DNA from: Protofrankia sp. CiT1
Lineage (GTDB): Bacteria > Actinomycetota > Actinomycetes > Frankiales > Frankiaceae
Length of the DNA: 34,909 nt
Assembly: GCF_917627385.1 (NCBI RefSeq)
Contig: NZ_CAKJTL010000144.1
Location: forward strand, 1-34,909
Direction of reading: 5' to 3'
Below the pieces are notes generated by a model. The model searched no databases. It was not told the DNA's origin and saw only the letters and a program-made list of their open reading frames with translations. This document shows positions 33,966-34,909 of the stretch, piece after piece; positions within the stretch are counted from its first letter, which is position 1, and every line of letters starts with the position of its first letter. The position numbers and the translations under genes were made by a program.

Positions 33966-34400
33966 ATGGAGCGGCGTGTTAGTTTGATTACAGTGGGTGT
34001 TGTTGACGTGCGGCGCGCTCGGGCGTTTTACGAGCGGCTGGGCTGGCAGGGCCAGGAGGTCGAAGAGACCGTGTTCTTTCAGGCCGGCGGCATCGCGTTC
34101 GTCCTCTGGGGCCGCGACAAACTCGCGCGCGACTGCGGTATTACGGACGGGCCGGCAGGTGGCTTCAGCGGCGTCGCCCTCGCGCACAATGTTCGGTCCG
34201 AGGCGGAGGTCGACGATGTCGTCGCGATGGCGGAGCGGGCAGGGGCCACGGTCACCCGTCCGCCGGCCAAGACGTTTTATGGCGGATATGCGGGGGTTTT
34301 CACCGACCTCGACGGCCACGCCTGGGAGATTGCGTACAACCCGGGCTTCCCGCTCGCGGCGGACGGCTCGATCACCGTCCCCGACTTCGCCGCTGGATGA
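33966..34400 (+). CDS. VOC family (glyoxalase/bleomycin resistance fold) protein
   Basis: 144 residues. The start LITVGVVDVRRARAFYERLGW and the end YAGVFTDLDGHAWEIAYNPGF are the usual VOC opening and closing patterns, with Glu in WEIAYN as a metal ligand candidate. The first repeat has a Val where many members carry a metal-binding His, so catalysis is not certain. A small cytosolic protein, possibly binding or modifying a small molecule. The ATG lies six bases after TACGCT, so the message may be leaderless. Confidence 0.88.
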   Translation: MERRVSLITVGVVDVRRARAFYERLGWQGQEVEETVFFQAGGIAFVLWGRDKLARDCGITDGPAGGFSGVALAHNVRSEAEVDDVVAMAERAGATVTRPPAKTFYGGYAGVFTDLDGHAWEIAYNPGFPLAADGSITVPDFAAG

Positions 34401-34464
34401 CCGGTTCCCCGCCGGATGACCGGTCGGGGCGTCGTCGTATGCGCCGTGCGGTGTGGCTGGCCGG

Positions 34465-34526
34465 TTCGGCAGATCGAAAGGTTATGGTTCGGCAGATCGA
34501 AAGATCGACATTCGGCGGATCGAAGG
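34465..34526. promoter_or_regulatory. Three 16-bp iterons at 23-bp period
   Basis: TTCGGCAGATCGAAAG at 34465-34480 and 34488-34503, and TTCGGCGGATCGAAGG at 34511-34526. Starts are exactly 23 bp apart, with unrelated 7-bp spacers. Each unit contains the dyad TTCG-N6-CGAA. They lie 21 bp before the start of the ATPase remnant, over its likely promoter, and look like an operator array. Confidence 0.7.
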
Positions 34527-34534
34527 GACGCTGC

Positions 34535-34540
34535 TATGAT
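34535..34540 (+). promoter_or_regulatory. -10 element TATGAT of the ATPase remnant, leaderless start
   Basis: TATGAT at 34535-34540 is followed by six bases and the GTG start at 34547, so the transcript would begin at or near the start codon. The -35 region falls within the third iteron, which would make binding there repressive. Confidence 0.55.
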
Positions 34541-34546
34541 CGCTGC

Positions 34547-34800
34547 GTGCGCAGGGCGGCTGACTATGTACCCAGACGAGCCGTAGAGCTGATCATGGAG
34601 GTGTTGTCCGACACGCGGGTCGTGGTCGTCAACGGTGCCCGCCAGGTCGGTAAGAGCACCTGGCCGAGGTTGTGCTGCGGGCGCGGGCCGACGGGGTGGC
34701 ACGGTTTCTCGATGATCCGGCGACCCGGGCCGCCGCTACCGAGGACCCGGTCCTGTTCATTCGCCACGACGGCCTGATGCTCAAGCGCGACCGGCAATAG
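34547..34800 (+). pseudogene. AAA ATPase (AAA_14/DUF4143 type), frameshifted and truncated
   Basis: From GTG 34547 the frame gives a normal family opening with VVVVNGARQVGKST, the Walker A region. At about 34660 one C seems to be missing: with it restored the sequence continues LAEVVLRARADGVARFLDD and DPVLFIRHDGLML. Family members then run for 300 or more further residues with Walker B and DUF4143, but here a TAG follows at 34798, inside palindromic repeat copy D. Only the first 85 or so residues remain. Confidence 0.8.
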
Positions 34801-34909
34801 GGGACGCGGCGTCGCGGGACTGGGGCACGCGCCTCGCGTCATCGCTCCCCGTCCATCGCTGCGCGAGGCACGGGTACCCCGGCTCGTCAGTCGCCACCCC
34901 CAACCGGGT
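34785..34909. repeat. Long palindromic repeat, copy D (runs to window end)
   Basis: Begins AGCGCGACCGGCAATAGGGG and continues GCGTCGCGGG, then GGGGCACGCGCCTCGCGTC, matching the left arm of copy B. After CGCTGCGCGAGGCAC it diverges, and the window ends before a right terminus is seen. It interrupts the AAA ATPase remnant. Confidence 0.7.

Noticed and set aside
34465-34526. CRISPR-like short repeat array
   Set aside because: Only three units with 7-bp spacers and an internal dyad; fits operator iterons and not CRISPR.

Overview
The window is a high-GC actinobacterial chromosome segment. Heavy antisense open reading, actinobacterial family composition, leaderless start arrangements and a family of ~160 bp palindromic intergenic repeats all fit a soil actinomycete. 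My best guess is a Frankia-like organism, inferred from gene style and repeats rather than from any marker gene. No rRNA, tRNA, CRISPR array or intact transposase was seen.

Layout. (1) 1-4035, minus: the 5' end of a modular type I polyketide synthase. It starts with a KSQ-AT-ACP loading module whose AT carries methylmalonyl signatures, and runs off the left edge inside the next ketosynthase. (2) 4259-9800, minus: a dipeptide/oligopeptide ABC importer operon, dppA-dppB-dppC-dppDF (fused ATPases), reading toward the PKS. (3) 10733-13120: an MFS drug exporter divergent from a TetR regulator with a palindromic operator between them. (4) 13134-14946, minus: a short-chain dehydrogenase and two SnoaL/NTF2-fold proteins, preceded by two strong palindromes. 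(5) 15404-25553: an organosulfur scavenging island. On minus lie ssuA-ssuB-ssuC-like transporter genes and an arylsulfatase. On plus lie two tandem TauD/AtsK-type dioxygenases, an intrinsic terminator, and then a separate unit made of a 26-residue cysteine-containing leader peptide, a hairpin and a ROK-family protein. (6) 25858-30188: an accessory, conflict-type island with an AAA+/PD-(D/E)XK ATPase, a Phd antitoxin with a wrecked VapC, a DprA/SLOG-like protein, a ComF-like phosphoribosyltransferase with a late frameshift, and a short PemK/MazF-like protein. (7) 30322-33850, minus: a redox-signalling operon of response regulator-thioredoxin reductase fusion, cyclic-nucleotide-domain histidine kinase and UBP zinc finger. 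(8) 33966-34909: a VOC protein, three 23-bp-spaced iterons, an AAA ATPase remnant and a palindromic repeat copy.

How it works together. The sulfur island is the most coherent system. SsuABC would import sulfonates or sulfate esters, the sulfatase and the two 2-oxoglutarate dioxygenases would release sulfite or sulfate, and the leader peptide, of the type found ahead of actinobacterial sulfur genes, would couple cysteine supply to expression of the ROK protein. The leader unit has its own TTGACA promoter placed so that transcription starts at or next to the leader ATG. A perfect 10-bp hairpin follows the leader stop, and its 3' arm can alternatively pair with the leader coding sequence.

Two repeat families shape the region. 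Palindromic ~160 bp elements lie after tauD2, after and partly inside the ROK gene, and at the broken ATPase. A ~56-60 bp terminal-inverted-repeat element occurs once inside the dppA signal-peptide coding region and once directly after the ssuA stop codon.
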